From IMG/VR virus record IMGVR_UViG_3300028844_000375, positions 1 through 22,677 of that record: a stretch of 22,677 nucleotides of DNA, one strand, 5' to 3'. The translations under genes and the position numbers were made by a program. Origin of the DNA: a virus. The notes below the pieces were generated by a model. The model ran no database searches. It saw only the letters and a program-made list of their open reading frames with translations, and was not told where the DNA came from. Below, piece after piece: positions 15,942 through 22,526 of this stretch; the stretch's first letter is position 1; each line of letters starts with the position of its first letter.

Positions 15942-16116
15942 CCTCTCCCAAAGCGGACAGAGCCTTATCTACTTCGTCCAACTTAAACCGTTGGGTGTTT
16001 TCGATTTTGACATATGTATGCTCAGGTATATAACCTTCCCGAACCCAATGCCGCACGGTGGATATAGATACAGAAAAGTGTTCTGCCACATCCGATATGT
16101 TCACATACTTCTTCAT
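15919..16116 (-). CDS. Small helix-turn-helix DNA-binding protein (excisionase/MerR type), 65 aa
   Basis: The protein is essentially one winged HTH: residues 6-22 (ISDVAEHFSVSISTVRHW) are the helix-turn-helix, REGYIPEH is the wing-forming turn, and RFKLDEVDKAL the closing helix. This is the layout of excisionase and MerR N-terminal domains. The C-terminus is a short acidic tail. The ATG overlaps the preceding stop as ATGA (16113-16116), so it is coupled to the coiled-coil protein. With no integrase in view, a regulator or DNA-architecture protein for the operon is more likely than an excisionase, but the flanking genome is unseen. Confidence 0.8.
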   Translation of the reverse strand: MKKYVNISDVAEHFSVSISTVRHWVREGYIPEHTYVKIENTQRFKLDEVDKALSALGEDDTPNDG

Positions 16117-16502
16117 TTCTTCCTCACAGTTAGGATGTACTCGGCATCCACATTAAGACCCATAGGTACAAGGTCAGGGTTCTCTTCCAAGAACTGCTTC
16201 ATGTGAGTTTGGTTAAGACGCTTTTCAAACAACTCGGGAACCTCATGCTCTAACACGAACTTGTGCATGCTCTCCCAATCGCTCGTCCAGTAACGCTGTT
16301 TAACGCTACGATAAAACAAACCCGCTGCAGTTCTAACGCTGTCAATATTACTTTCGGCACAGTAATCCAACAACGCTTGCTTAACAGTGTTCTGTTGCTC
16401 AACGAGAGCACTGTCTTCTTCTTTAAACTTAGCGGATATCTCGGCGCGCTTATCGCGTATCCTTGTATATACTCGCGTCAGTTTTTCCACGTCCACTGTC
16501 AT
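16113..16502 (-). CDS. Coiled-coil protein, Gam/Gp157-like architecture, 129 aa
   Basis: The first 50 residues are a charged helix (LTRVYTRIRDKRAEISAKF and on) likely to form a coiled coil. It is followed by a compact region with GLFYRSVKQRYWTSDWESM and ELFEKRLNQTHMKQFLEENP. A helical hairpin ahead of a small domain with an aromatic Tyr-Arg strand is also seen in phage Gam and Gp157 proteins, which bind or protect DNA ends from host nucleases. I cannot show homology from sequence alone. ATG 16500-16502 has GGAGGA three bases upstream. A 39-bp AT-rich gap with a possible promoter separates it from the SNF2 gene, the only break of this kind in the middle of the operon. Confidence 0.75.
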   Translation of the reverse strand: MTVDVEKLTRVYTRIRDKRAEISAKFKEEDSALVEQQNTVKQALLDYCAESNIDSVRTAAGLFYRSVKQRYWTSDWESMHKFVLEHEVPELFEKRLNQTHMKQFLEENPDLVPMGLNVDAEYILTVRKK

Positions 16503-16529
16503 AAGTCCTCCGTTTATATCTATACTTGT

Positions 16530-16558
16530 TATCTAATAGTATTAATTAGGATCGTCAA
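16530..16558 (-). promoter_or_regulatory. Possible internal leftward promoter
   Basis: On the minus strand TTGACG (16558-16553) stands 17 bases from TAGATA (16535-16530), a good -35 and a poor -10 by sigma70 standards. The segment downstream to 16503 is very AT-rich and leads to the strong ribosome site of the 129-residue gene. The -35 overlaps the 3' end of the SNF2 gene. It could give separate expression of the last six genes of the operon. The -10 match is only three of six, so this is a weak call. Confidence 0.3.
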
Positions 16559-18086
16559 GTATTTCATGATATAAATTTACCATTTCTGCATGGGCGTCTA
16601 TGCGACCTGCAAGCATACGGTACATACGCTTTTCAACGTAAGAGCCTTGTAGCGATATAACAGTACACTTGTGTTTCTGCCCTGCTCTATGAACCCTAGC
16701 GTTGGCTTGCGCGTAGGTTTCCAATGATGAAGTCGGCCCCCACCACACTACAGTATTAGCGGCGGTAAGTGTTACACCGTGCGCGGCTGCTTGTGGTTGG
16801 ATAACTAACACCTGTGGATCAGTGTCCTCTTGAAACCGCTTAAATATCTCGGTGCGCTTATGTGCAGGTACATCACCCCTGATTACCTCAGACGTTATCT
16901 TGTCGGCTCGTAACTTATCGGTAAGTATATCTATCGTGTGCTTGAACGGGACAAATATCAGAACCTTCTGACTGCTCTCGTCTATGACCTCACGTAGCAC
17001 TTTATATCTGTCTGATATATCGAACTCTACGGTTTCTCTTTCATCAGTGTAGACCGCACCTGCAGATATCTGTAATAACTTGCTCATGTTTACGGCAGCG
17101 TTGATAGCGGTTACTTCTTCACCCGCCACTTCCATAATCATGCGCTTCTTCAAAAGATTGTAGTAGTGTTTCTGTTGCCCACTTAACGGTACAACCCTGT
17201 CCACGTACACCATGTCTGGTAAGTCCAGACACTCTTCTTTAGAGTAACGTATCGCAGGTTGCAGCACTGCATGTACGATCTTAGGTGCAGTTGGCTTGGG
17301 TTCAAATTTAAAGTGGCTCTTGCGGTCCATCACCATATCTTTAAACGAGCCAAAGAATTTAGGTACGCCCTGCGGGTTGACCAACTTAGCCAATCCATAT
17401 GCGTCTAAGGGCGATTGTGCGGCGGGTGTACCCGTCATCATCCACAACCATGTGTCATCACGCAGGAGTTTCTTTAACGTCTTCCACCGCTTCGCCTGTG
17501 CGTTCTTATAGTGAGTAGCCTCGTCAATTATGATAAGGTCAAAACCACCATTTTTAATCTGCTCAGATACAATATCTACACCATCGTAGTTGATTATAAC
17601 GAACTCTGCGCCCTGCTCTATTATGGCAGCGCGTTTCTTCTTAACCCCATGCGCCACGTCAACGGTACGGTGCATCGCAAAGGTGAATAGGTCGTTACGC
17701 CATGCGCTATCCATAATAGATAAGGGGCATATAACTAGAGCGCGTTTGACCTTGCCAGCTTTCATAAGATAATCAGCGGCCCATATAGCACTGGCGGTCT
17801 TACCTGTACCCTGCTCGTTAAAACAAAACCCCTTGCGGTTCATAGTTAGGAACGCTGCGGTTTTCTTTTGGTGATCGAAAGGGATGTGTTGCCCTGTCCA
17901 AGCATAGCGTCCTTCTATCGGGGATGGTGCGGGTATCCGCAAGGTACGCAGTTTGTGCGCTTCATCAATACCCCAATTAACAACCACTGCATCAGTACCC
18001 ACGGCTTCGCTCTTAGGTATAATACTCGTGACTTGTTTGGGGTCCGCTAGTGACACTAGCAGAGCCTTGTTCTTTATTACTTGCAT
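16542..18086 (-). CDS. SNF2-family DNA helicase/translocase, 514 aa
   Basis: The start is ATG 18086 with GGAG six bases upstream. Superfamily 2 motifs appear in order: a Q-motif-like segment (FDHQKKTAAF), motif I EQGTGKTASA (K96), Ia-like ALVICPLS, motif II IIDEATHYKN (D188, E189, a DEAT box), motif III MTGTPAAQSP, motif V AAAHGVTLTAA and motif VI QANARVHRAGQ (R464, R467). The arrangement AxVHRxGQ is specific for SNF2/Rad54-like ATPases. At 514 residues it has no accessory domain, as is usual in phage replication modules. It is expected to translocate on double-stranded DNA in recombination or in clearing bound proteins. Its operon neighbours are a RecB-type nuclease and replication proteins; no methyltransferase or specificity subunit is near, so it is not part of a restriction system here. 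Confidence 0.93.
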   Translation of the reverse strand: MQVIKNKALLVSLADPKQVTSIIPKSEAVGTDAVVVNWGIDEAHKLRTLRIPAPSPIEGRYAWTGQHIPFDHQKKTAAFLTMNRKGFCFNEQGTGKTASAIWAADYLMKAGKVKRALVICPLSIMDSAWRNDLFTFAMHRTVDVAHGVKKKRAAIIEQGAEFVIINYDGVDIVSEQIKNGGFDLIIIDEATHYKNAQAKRWKTLKKLLRDDTWLWMMTGTPAAQSPLDAYGLAKLVNPQGVPKFFGSFKDMVMDRKSHFKFEPKPTAPKIVHAVLQPAIRYSKEECLDLPDMVYVDRVVPLSGQQKHYYNLLKKRMIMEVAGEEVTAINAAVNMSKLLQISAGAVYTDERETVEFDISDRYKVLREVIDESSQKVLIFVPFKHTIDILTDKLRADKITSEVIRGDVPAHKRTEIFKRFQEDTDPQVLVIQPQAAAHGVTLTAANTVVWWGPTSSLETYAQANARVHRAGQKHKCTVISLQGSYVEKRMYRMLAGRIDAHAEMVNLYHEILDDPN

Positions 18087-18108
18087 ACTGTTCTCCGTGT
18101 AGCTGATG

Positions 18109-18411
18109 CTATCTTTTGTTTTTAGTTCTTCTGTTGCGGCCCTTACTTAACGAACCACCGTGCGACCTGTTACGCTTGCGGCTTTGCACCGAAACGCCAT
18201 CCTTATTCTTACCGCCCTTACTCAACGCCTTCTTATGAGAAACATCCTTGCCCTCACGTTTGTCGGCCCTGCCATCCTTGTTGGCATCCTTGCCTGTCTT
18301 ATCCATCTTGCGCCGTGCGCGTTGACGCTCCATACGTGCTTTATGTTCACCACGCGCTTTTTGCAGTTGGTATTCACGTTTGTACGGGCGGGGGGTGTTC
18401 TTATAAACCAT
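18109..18411 (-). CDS. Very basic HNH-like small protein with an EF-hand-like loop, 100 aa
   Basis: Nearly 40 percent of residues are Lys or Arg, with an N-terminal basic helix (KREYQLQKARGEHKARMERQ). Residues 42-53 read D-A-N-K-D-G-R-A-D-K-R-E, matching the spacing of a calcium-binding EF-hand/dockerin loop (D42, N44, D46, G47, D50, E53). Then comes D56-V-S-H59-K-K-A-L-S-K-G-G and later N81-R-S, which recalls the core of small HNH-type phage proteins (DVDHK..LSKGG..NRS). It lacks the extra histidines and cysteine pairs of a full HNH nuclease, so it may be a DNA-binding relic and not an active enzyme. ATG 18411 follows the nuclease stop by one base, with GGAAAG upstream. Function unproven. 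Confidence 0.75.
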   Translation of the reverse strand: MVYKNTPRPYKREYQLQKARGEHKARMERQRARRKMDKTGKDANKDGRADKREGKDVSHKKALSKGGKNKDGVSVQSRKRNRSHGGSLSKGRNRRTKNKR

Positions 18412-18412
18412 G

Positions 18413-19087
18413 TCAGTTCTTTCCGTTATGGGCGCACTCTAACACAGGACAGTGTTGCCTACACAAACCGCTAGGTCGTGGGTTCCACACATCAGTATCG
18501 GCGGCTGCTTGCATACTAGCATAAGCACCGCGCCATTTCACCCATAAATCAGGAACTTGCTCTACCGTATACTCAGCCTTAATTAACGCTTTGGGTACTA
18601 CAAACATCAGTGCTGCTTTTATAGTACGAACTTGTGGGTAGTGCTGAAATATAGACACCGCCATCAACTCAAGTTGTCCTTTGTCTGCGTACTTCGCGTT
18701 CTTACCCGTCTTGTAATCTACGATAAACGCGGTTTCCTTTTCCTCATTCACGATAGCCAAGTCTACGATACCACGAAACCAAACATCTTTCGCTCCGAAC
18801 TTGCACGGCTGCATATCCTCGGTTAGGCCAAGCCGCTGCTCCGCAATTTTCGTACCTTCGATAGCGTTAAGCGAATCCAGAGCGCCCTGCATGTAGCTGT
18901 ACTTCTCAGGTAGCGGTTCACCTTTACCTATGTAGTTCTCACATGCGGTATGGAAGTGTGTGCCATACAACATAGCCTGACTTACCTTGGTCGGATACTG
19001 CTTTAGTATCTTCTCATAGTAGAACTGTTTCGGACACTGCTGAAAACTTTTGATCTTGCTAAAAGACCACGGCGCTACTTTAGTCAC
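18413..19087 (-). CDS. RecB/Cas4-type PD-(D/E)XK exonuclease with probable 4Fe-4S cluster, 224 aa
   Basis: The motifs of the RecB-like nuclease family are in order: SFSKIKSFQQCPKQFYYEK at the N-terminus, GTHFH (H46) as the first active-site element, RGIVD, VDYKTGK with the Asp-x-Lys core, and QLELMAV as the QxxxY-like motif. One cysteine at position 18 and three at 209, 213 and 218 (CxxxCxxxxC) reproduce the one-plus-three pattern that holds the iron-sulfur cluster in AddB and Cas4. The start is GTG 19087, overlapping the preceding stop by eight bases, with GGAGAGG upstream. A phage enzyme of this kind is expected to resect or degrade DNA, in recombination or on host DNA. No cas genes or CRISPR repeats are present, so it is not a CRISPR adaptation gene in this context. 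Confidence 0.88.
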   Translation of the reverse strand: MTKVAPWSFSKIKSFQQCPKQFYYEKILKQYPTKVSQAMLYGTHFHTACENYIGKGEPLPEKYSYMQGALDSLNAIEGTKIAEQRLGLTEDMQPCKFGAKDVWFRGIVDLAIVNEEKETAFIVDYKTGKNAKYADKGQLELMAVSIFQHYPQVRTIKAALMFVVPKALIKAEYTVEQVPDLWVKWRGAYASMQAAADTDVWNPRPSGLCRQHCPVLECAHNGKN

Positions 19088-19280
19088 GCTTAGGAAACCT
19101 CTCCATGAAATGCCCTTGGGCTTCTTCTATTGAGGCTCCTAACATAGCTAACAACACATCGGTCATTCCAACGTTAGGTCGATCTTCATCGGCTCGTCGA
19201 TACTCTTCACACAGTTTCGCAGCTATTCCCAACCGCGCGTATGTTGCTTCATATAACTGATCATCCAAACTCATAGACAT
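19080..19280 (-). CDS. Small helical protein of unknown function, 66 aa
   Basis: The start ATG overlaps the polymerase stop by one base (TAATG at 19278-19282), and the end overlaps the nuclease start, so it is a true member of the operon. It is predicted to be all helical with an acidic middle (YEATYARLGIAAKLCEEYRR, then a central helix and MERFPKRD at the end). I recognise no family. ATG 19274 (MSLDDQ) is an alternative start two codons in. Its position between polymerase and nuclease suggests a small adaptor for one of them, but that is only context. Confidence 0.65.
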   Translation of the reverse strand: MSMSLDDQLYEATYARLGIAAKLCEEYRRADEDRPNVGMTDVLLAMLGASIEEAQGHFMERFPKRD

Positions 19281-21127
19281 TATTCGGTATCCCCATACGA
19301 TTTGCCAATACCGCTTTCACACTCAAGCGGTAGTCCTGCTGCCCAACTGGGTACATGACGCATGCATTGCTCTACGTGTGCCCTTGCTTGTACCACATCC
19401 TCATCGGGGCAACATATAGCTATGCTGTCATGCACAGTCATAACAGACTTATACTTCTGATTTATTAGTAGCATTTGTTCGCCAATGATACAACGTGCCA
19501 ATGCCTGACATACGTTTTCAACCACCTTACCACCGTATATATTCTTACGTCCACGGCGCGTTTTGTATGAGTATTCGGGCCAAACATCTTCGGGTTCTAC
19601 TCCCTTGGGCGCAGGGTCTAACTGCAAGTCTTCGTAAAACATGCGTAACCCCGATGGCAGGATTACTGCGCTCTGTGGTATGTCTATACGCAGCACATTT
19701 TCACGACCCACGCGAACCGCATGACCGTCTACAAGCTGCTTCAACATATACTGGGCTTCATCCCACAGCGTAGGTATCTTCCAATATGTATCACGGTATA
19801 TGTTTATGACACGCCTAGCTTCCGCTAGATCAACCTCGACGCCCATACCTGCAAGCTGAGTTTTAAACTTCTTAGCCCCCATGCCGTAACCTGCGCCAAG
19901 GATCGTAGTCTTACCCACAAACCGCTGTGCGCCAGTAACGTCTGCCTCGGCTACTTTGTATATAGCTGCTGCCATCTTTACATAAACATCTTCGCCATCA
20001 GAAAACGCCTGAGTTAGTTCGTCTGCCTCGGCTAACCAAGCTAACACCCGCGCCTCAATCTGAGACGCATCGCACTCAACTATAGTGTGGCCCTGTGGGG
20101 GTATAATACTCTTCTTTAGCTTCTTACCGTTAGCCCCACGGCTCGGCAGGTTTTGCAGGTTGATCTTATCATCACCGCCCCACCGCCCAGTGTGTGCCGC
20201 ATAATATCTAATGGGGACCGGAAGAGTACCACGTTTAGATATGTCTATAAACCGCTGTGTGCGTGTCTCTTCTAAGGTACTTTTAGTACCGAGCCTAGCT
20301 GCTATCAGCGTTTGCACACGCTCGTCTTCATGTTCCTGTAATTCTTGAAACTCTTTGTCGGACTTGGCAAACGCAAATGTTTCTTTCTCTGTCGTGGGGC
20401 TGATCTTGACAGGTGGCGTAACCCCTAACCCAGACAGCAACTCCGCGAACTTGGCATTACTCATTAAATCTTTTCTGTCAGTTATGTTGGCGTCAACCAT
20501 CAGCTTGTCTTTGCGATCCCGCACATCCTCTAGGTGCATCTCAAGCATGCCCATATCCAACTCTAAGCTAGGCTCCGTAAACATGCGTAGCGTTGCGTCT
20601 ATGATATCTAACTCTTGTTCAGGGAACTTGGCTTTCATCTGCTGAAAAATAGCGTAAGTCAGGTCCACGTCCTTCTTACAGTACCCTGCGTAGGCGGTCA
20701 GTTCTTCTTCGGTAAAATCGGCTAGGCGTTTGTCCTTCGCCATGATAACTTCGGTGCCTTTTTCCCCGACACCGTAACGCTCCGCTACATTTTTTAGAGA
20801 CACGCTTTGCTCTGTACCGTGCAACGCTCTCGCCATACACAATGTGTCGAGTAGGAATTTAGGTTTGATATTATAACGCCAGCTCAGGATGGCTCCGTCA
20901 AACATCATGTTGTGAGCCAGTACATGCGTGTTGCCCCAATCAACAGATGCCAGTAGTTCGGTTACATCATCGGCACCCTGCGCCCACTCGGTCGGATTGG
21001 GGCCGTGTTTCAGCCCCAACCCAATCACTTCAAACCTACGATCACGTATGTATTGCTCTGTCGTTATCTTCGCCAGAGAAAAGTTCTGCGCGTAGTAGGT
21101 TTCAAAGTCTAACGTAACAAGGTTCAC
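19280..21127 (-). CDS. Family A DNA polymerase with 3'-5' exonuclease, Leu at the Phe762 position, 615 aa
   Basis: The N-terminal DEDDy exonuclease has LDFET (D7, E9), HNMMFD (D77) and YCKKD (Y149, D153). The polymerase domain has NLQNLPSRG, motif A CDASQIEAR (D353, E358), motif B R402xxxK406xxxLGAGYG and motif C MTVHDS (H566, D567, S568). No 5'-3' exonuclease domain is present, as is usual in phage enzymes. Aligning motif B on E. coli Pol I (R754, K758, Y766) puts L410 at the position of Phe762. Motif C has Ser where E. coli has Glu (HDS, not HDE), a known phage variation. The start is GTG 21127, overlapping the preceding TGA as GTGA; the ribosome site is weak (AAAGAAG), so translation is probably coupled. 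It is the replicative polymerase of this phage, acting with the primase-helicase downstream. Confidence 0.95.
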   Translation of the reverse strand: MNLVTLDFETYYAQNFSLAKITTEQYIRDRRFEVIGLGLKHGPNPTEWAQGADDVTELLASVDWGNTHVLAHNMMFDGAILSWRYNIKPKFLLDTLCMARALHGTEQSVSLKNVAERYGVGEKGTEVIMAKDKRLADFTEEELTAYAGYCKKDVDLTYAIFQQMKAKFPEQELDIIDATLRMFTEPSLELDMGMLEMHLEDVRDRKDKLMVDANITDRKDLMSNAKFAELLSGLGVTPPVKISPTTEKETFAFAKSDKEFQELQEHEDERVQTLIAARLGTKSTLEETRTQRFIDISKRGTLPVPIRYYAAHTGRWGGDDKINLQNLPSRGANGKKLKKSIIPPQGHTIVECDASQIEARVLAWLAEADELTQAFSDGEDVYVKMAAAIYKVAEADVTGAQRFVGKTTILGAGYGMGAKKFKTQLAGMGVEVDLAEARRVINIYRDTYWKIPTLWDEAQYMLKQLVDGHAVRVGRENVLRIDIPQSAVILPSGLRMFYEDLQLDPAPKGVEPEDVWPEYSYKTRRGRKNIYGGKVVENVCQALARCIIGEQMLLINQKYKSVMTVHDSIAICCPDEDVVQARAHVEQCMRHVPSWAAGLPLECESGIGKSYGDTE

Positions 21128-21882
21128 TTCTTTGTTACTTTCTTTAGTGCTAACTCACCCGCACACGCCATGTACCCACAGGCGTCTATGTAGTTGTCAG
21201 GGTTATGTTTGTTGGACTTGAGCCGTGCGATCTTCAACAGGGCCATCATCATCGCAACATCGGTGGGCGAGAAAGACCACTCATAACTAAAATACTGCTC
21301 CCACAGCATAGCTATAGCCTCAAAGTTATTCTCCATATCGCCATGCGTAGCTTCACGATCTTTGGTGACATACTGCTTGGCGGTATCAAGGACACTGCTA
21401 CGTGTGTATGTACCTTCTTCGGGGGGCTTGCCGCCCTTAGTCAGATTGTAGGCAAAGTCACCAATCTTTGTAGGATCAACCTCGTCCGTTATATGTACGG
21501 GTAACGGGTCTGCTAGTGATACTTTCTTCAAATAATTAGCAGGTTTAATATCGGGTATCAGATCAGGAAACTTAACCCTAAACTCTGCCGCCCTTTGCTG
21601 AAACTTGTCCTCAGTCATACCCTTAACACCCTTATACCAAGGCCCGTCTACCCCCGCGTCTACTTCGGCTTTGTGCTTCCCATAAGAAACCCATTCCTTA
21701 AAGCCTGTCTCGCTTTCAGTGAACGGGGTTATGAAATACTTTTTACGTATCCCTTCAACGTATGAAAGGCTACCTCCACATGCAACCATAACAGACCTGA
21801 TTGTGGCAGTTGGGTTCTCAGTTATATATGCAGCAGCTTTGTAAGCCTTTGTCTTTTTCTTAGAGCGATATCGCTTAGTCAT
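21124..21882 (-). CDS. HTH plus DUF6378-like protein, 252 aa
   Basis: The best start is ATG 21882, with AAGGAG six bases upstream and the previous stop (21893-21895) just before it; a longer frame to 22002 would overlap the previous gene by 110 bases and is rejected. Residues 12-50 (AAYITENPTATIRSVMVACG, then YVEGIRKK) look like a helix-turn-helix that reads DNA. The C-terminal 90 residues (AKQYVTKDREATHGDM, FEAIAMLWEQYF, DVAMMMALLKIARLK, NYIDACGYMACAGELAL) match the pattern I know as DUF6378, an all-helical domain often encoded next to phage polymerase genes and similar in spacing to MazG-type nucleotide pyrophosphatases. I infer possible nucleotide-pool control. ITPFTESETGF near residue 60 loosely recalls the SPFxxExGF motif of the ssDNA-binding gene pair. 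It ends in the GTGA overlap with the polymerase. Confidence 0.75.
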   Translation of the reverse strand: MTKRYRSKKKTKAYKAAAYITENPTATIRSVMVACGGSLSYVEGIRKKYFITPFTESETGFKEWVSYGKHKAEVDAGVDGPWYKGVKGMTEDKFQQRAAEFRVKFPDLIPDIKPANYLKKVSLADPLPVHITDEVDPTKIGDFAYNLTKGGKPPEEGTYTRSSVLDTAKQYVTKDREATHGDMENNFEAIAMLWEQYFSYEWSFSPTDVAMMMALLKIARLKSNKHNPDNYIDACGYMACAGELALKKVTKK

Positions 21883-21888
21883 AGTTCT

Positions 21889-21894
21889 CTCCTT
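21889..21894 (-). promoter_or_regulatory. Shine-Dalgarno that fixes the start of the DUF6378-like gene
   Basis: AAGGAG lies six bases before ATG 21882 and overlaps the TAA stop of the preceding gene. This decides the start against the longer open frame that runs back to 22002. Confidence 0.75.
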
Positions 21895-22414
21895 ATTCAA
21901 ACTCTGGTACAAACCAGTCATCATCCAACGCCCACAGACAGTAGGACGCTTTCTTTTGAGTGCCGAGGCGTGATACCTTGGCCTCCCAAATCTCTCCATC
22001 ACGATGTAGTTTACCCAACGCTAGTTGCACTTCATCGTTATCTGCGTCTAGCTTAGACGCTATCTCAGTAGCCCTATGTGCGAATTGATTGTCTGTCTCA
22101 GACAACAAACTAAGTATACGATCTTCCATCTTAGCTACCACTACGCGAGGGGTTTCTTCTTCATCATCAAAAGTATCAACAGAATGTGTTACGCTCTCAG
22201 CGACAACACCCACAACCTGATACTTGGTTGAGTTAACCATTTTTGAAGTGTTGGGTATCACTCGCATCTGAGCAAGTGTACCTTCGGCAAGTCGATACTT
22301 TTTCACAAGGTTGGGCGGTATAAAGACACGCTCCCCTTGGTCTATGTCAACTCCAAATCCGCATTTCTTATCCACCAATACGTGTTGCACGTATATCTTT
22401 AGTGTGTTTAACAT
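21893..22414 (-). CDS. OB-like plus winged-helix nucleic-acid-binding protein candidate, 173 aa
   Basis: The N-terminal 75 residues have a beta-rich pattern like a cold-shock/OB fold: KCGFGVDIDQGERVFIPP, then LAEGTLAQMRVIPN and TKYQVVGVV, with GFG...VFIP at the positions where cold-shock domains bind single strands. An acidic linker (DTFDDEEETP) follows. The C-terminal 80 residues read as a winged helix (MEDRILSLLSETDN, ATEIASKLDADNDEVQLALG and KLHRDGEIWEAKV). OB followed by winged helix is the layout of RPA32, but also of some bacterial regulators. The ribosome site is modest (GAGAG). It lies ahead of a 112-bp gap with an inverted repeat. The likely role is binding single-stranded DNA or RNA. 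Fold assignment is by eye. Confidence 0.7.
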   Translation of the reverse strand: MLNTLKIYVQHVLVDKKCGFGVDIDQGERVFIPPNLVKKYRLAEGTLAQMRVIPNTSKMVNSTKYQVVGVVAESVTHSVDTFDDEEETPRVVVAKMEDRILSLLSETDNQFAHRATEIASKLDADNDEVQLALGKLHRDGEIWEAKVSRLGTQKKASYCLWALDDDWFVPEFE

Positions 22415-22526
22415 TGTTCTCTCGCTTGTTTATGATATTGTTTTTATGAGGGCGGTAATAATTTAAACCCACCTACCTGCGGTCTGCTTTATTGTTGATT
22501 ACACTCACAGCCGCCCTCACCATTCT
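22415..22526. other. Intergenic region with a 9-bp inverted repeat
   Basis: No gene is supported here. TGAGGGCGG (22447-22455) and CCGCCCTCA (22511-22519) are perfect inverted repeats 55 bases apart. The spacer contains AT-rich stretches (TTTAAATTATTA on the minus strand). It is the largest gap in the leftward operon. A 16-codon minus-strand frame (22473-22523) has no ribosome site. It could form a long-loop hairpin in the RNA or be a pair of protein-binding sites. Confidence 0.4.

Noticed and set aside
16542-18086. SNF2 protein as part of a restriction or defence island
   Set aside because: No methyltransferase, specificity subunit or other defence gene is adjacent; neighbours are replication and recombination genes.
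18413-19087. Cas4 of a CRISPR adaptation module
   Set aside because: Motifs resemble Cas4, but no cas1/cas2 or repeat-spacer array is present and the operon is a phage replication module.
21883-22002. Upstream extension of the DUF6378-like gene to 22002 (292 residues)
   Set aside because: It would overlap the previous gene by 110 bases and has no ribosome site, while ATG 21882 has AAGGAG at ideal spacing right after the previous stop.
22473-22523. 16-codon minus-strand small open frame in the right-hand gap
   Set aside because: No ribosome binding site, begins at the foot of the inverted repeat, and has no feature beyond chance expectation.
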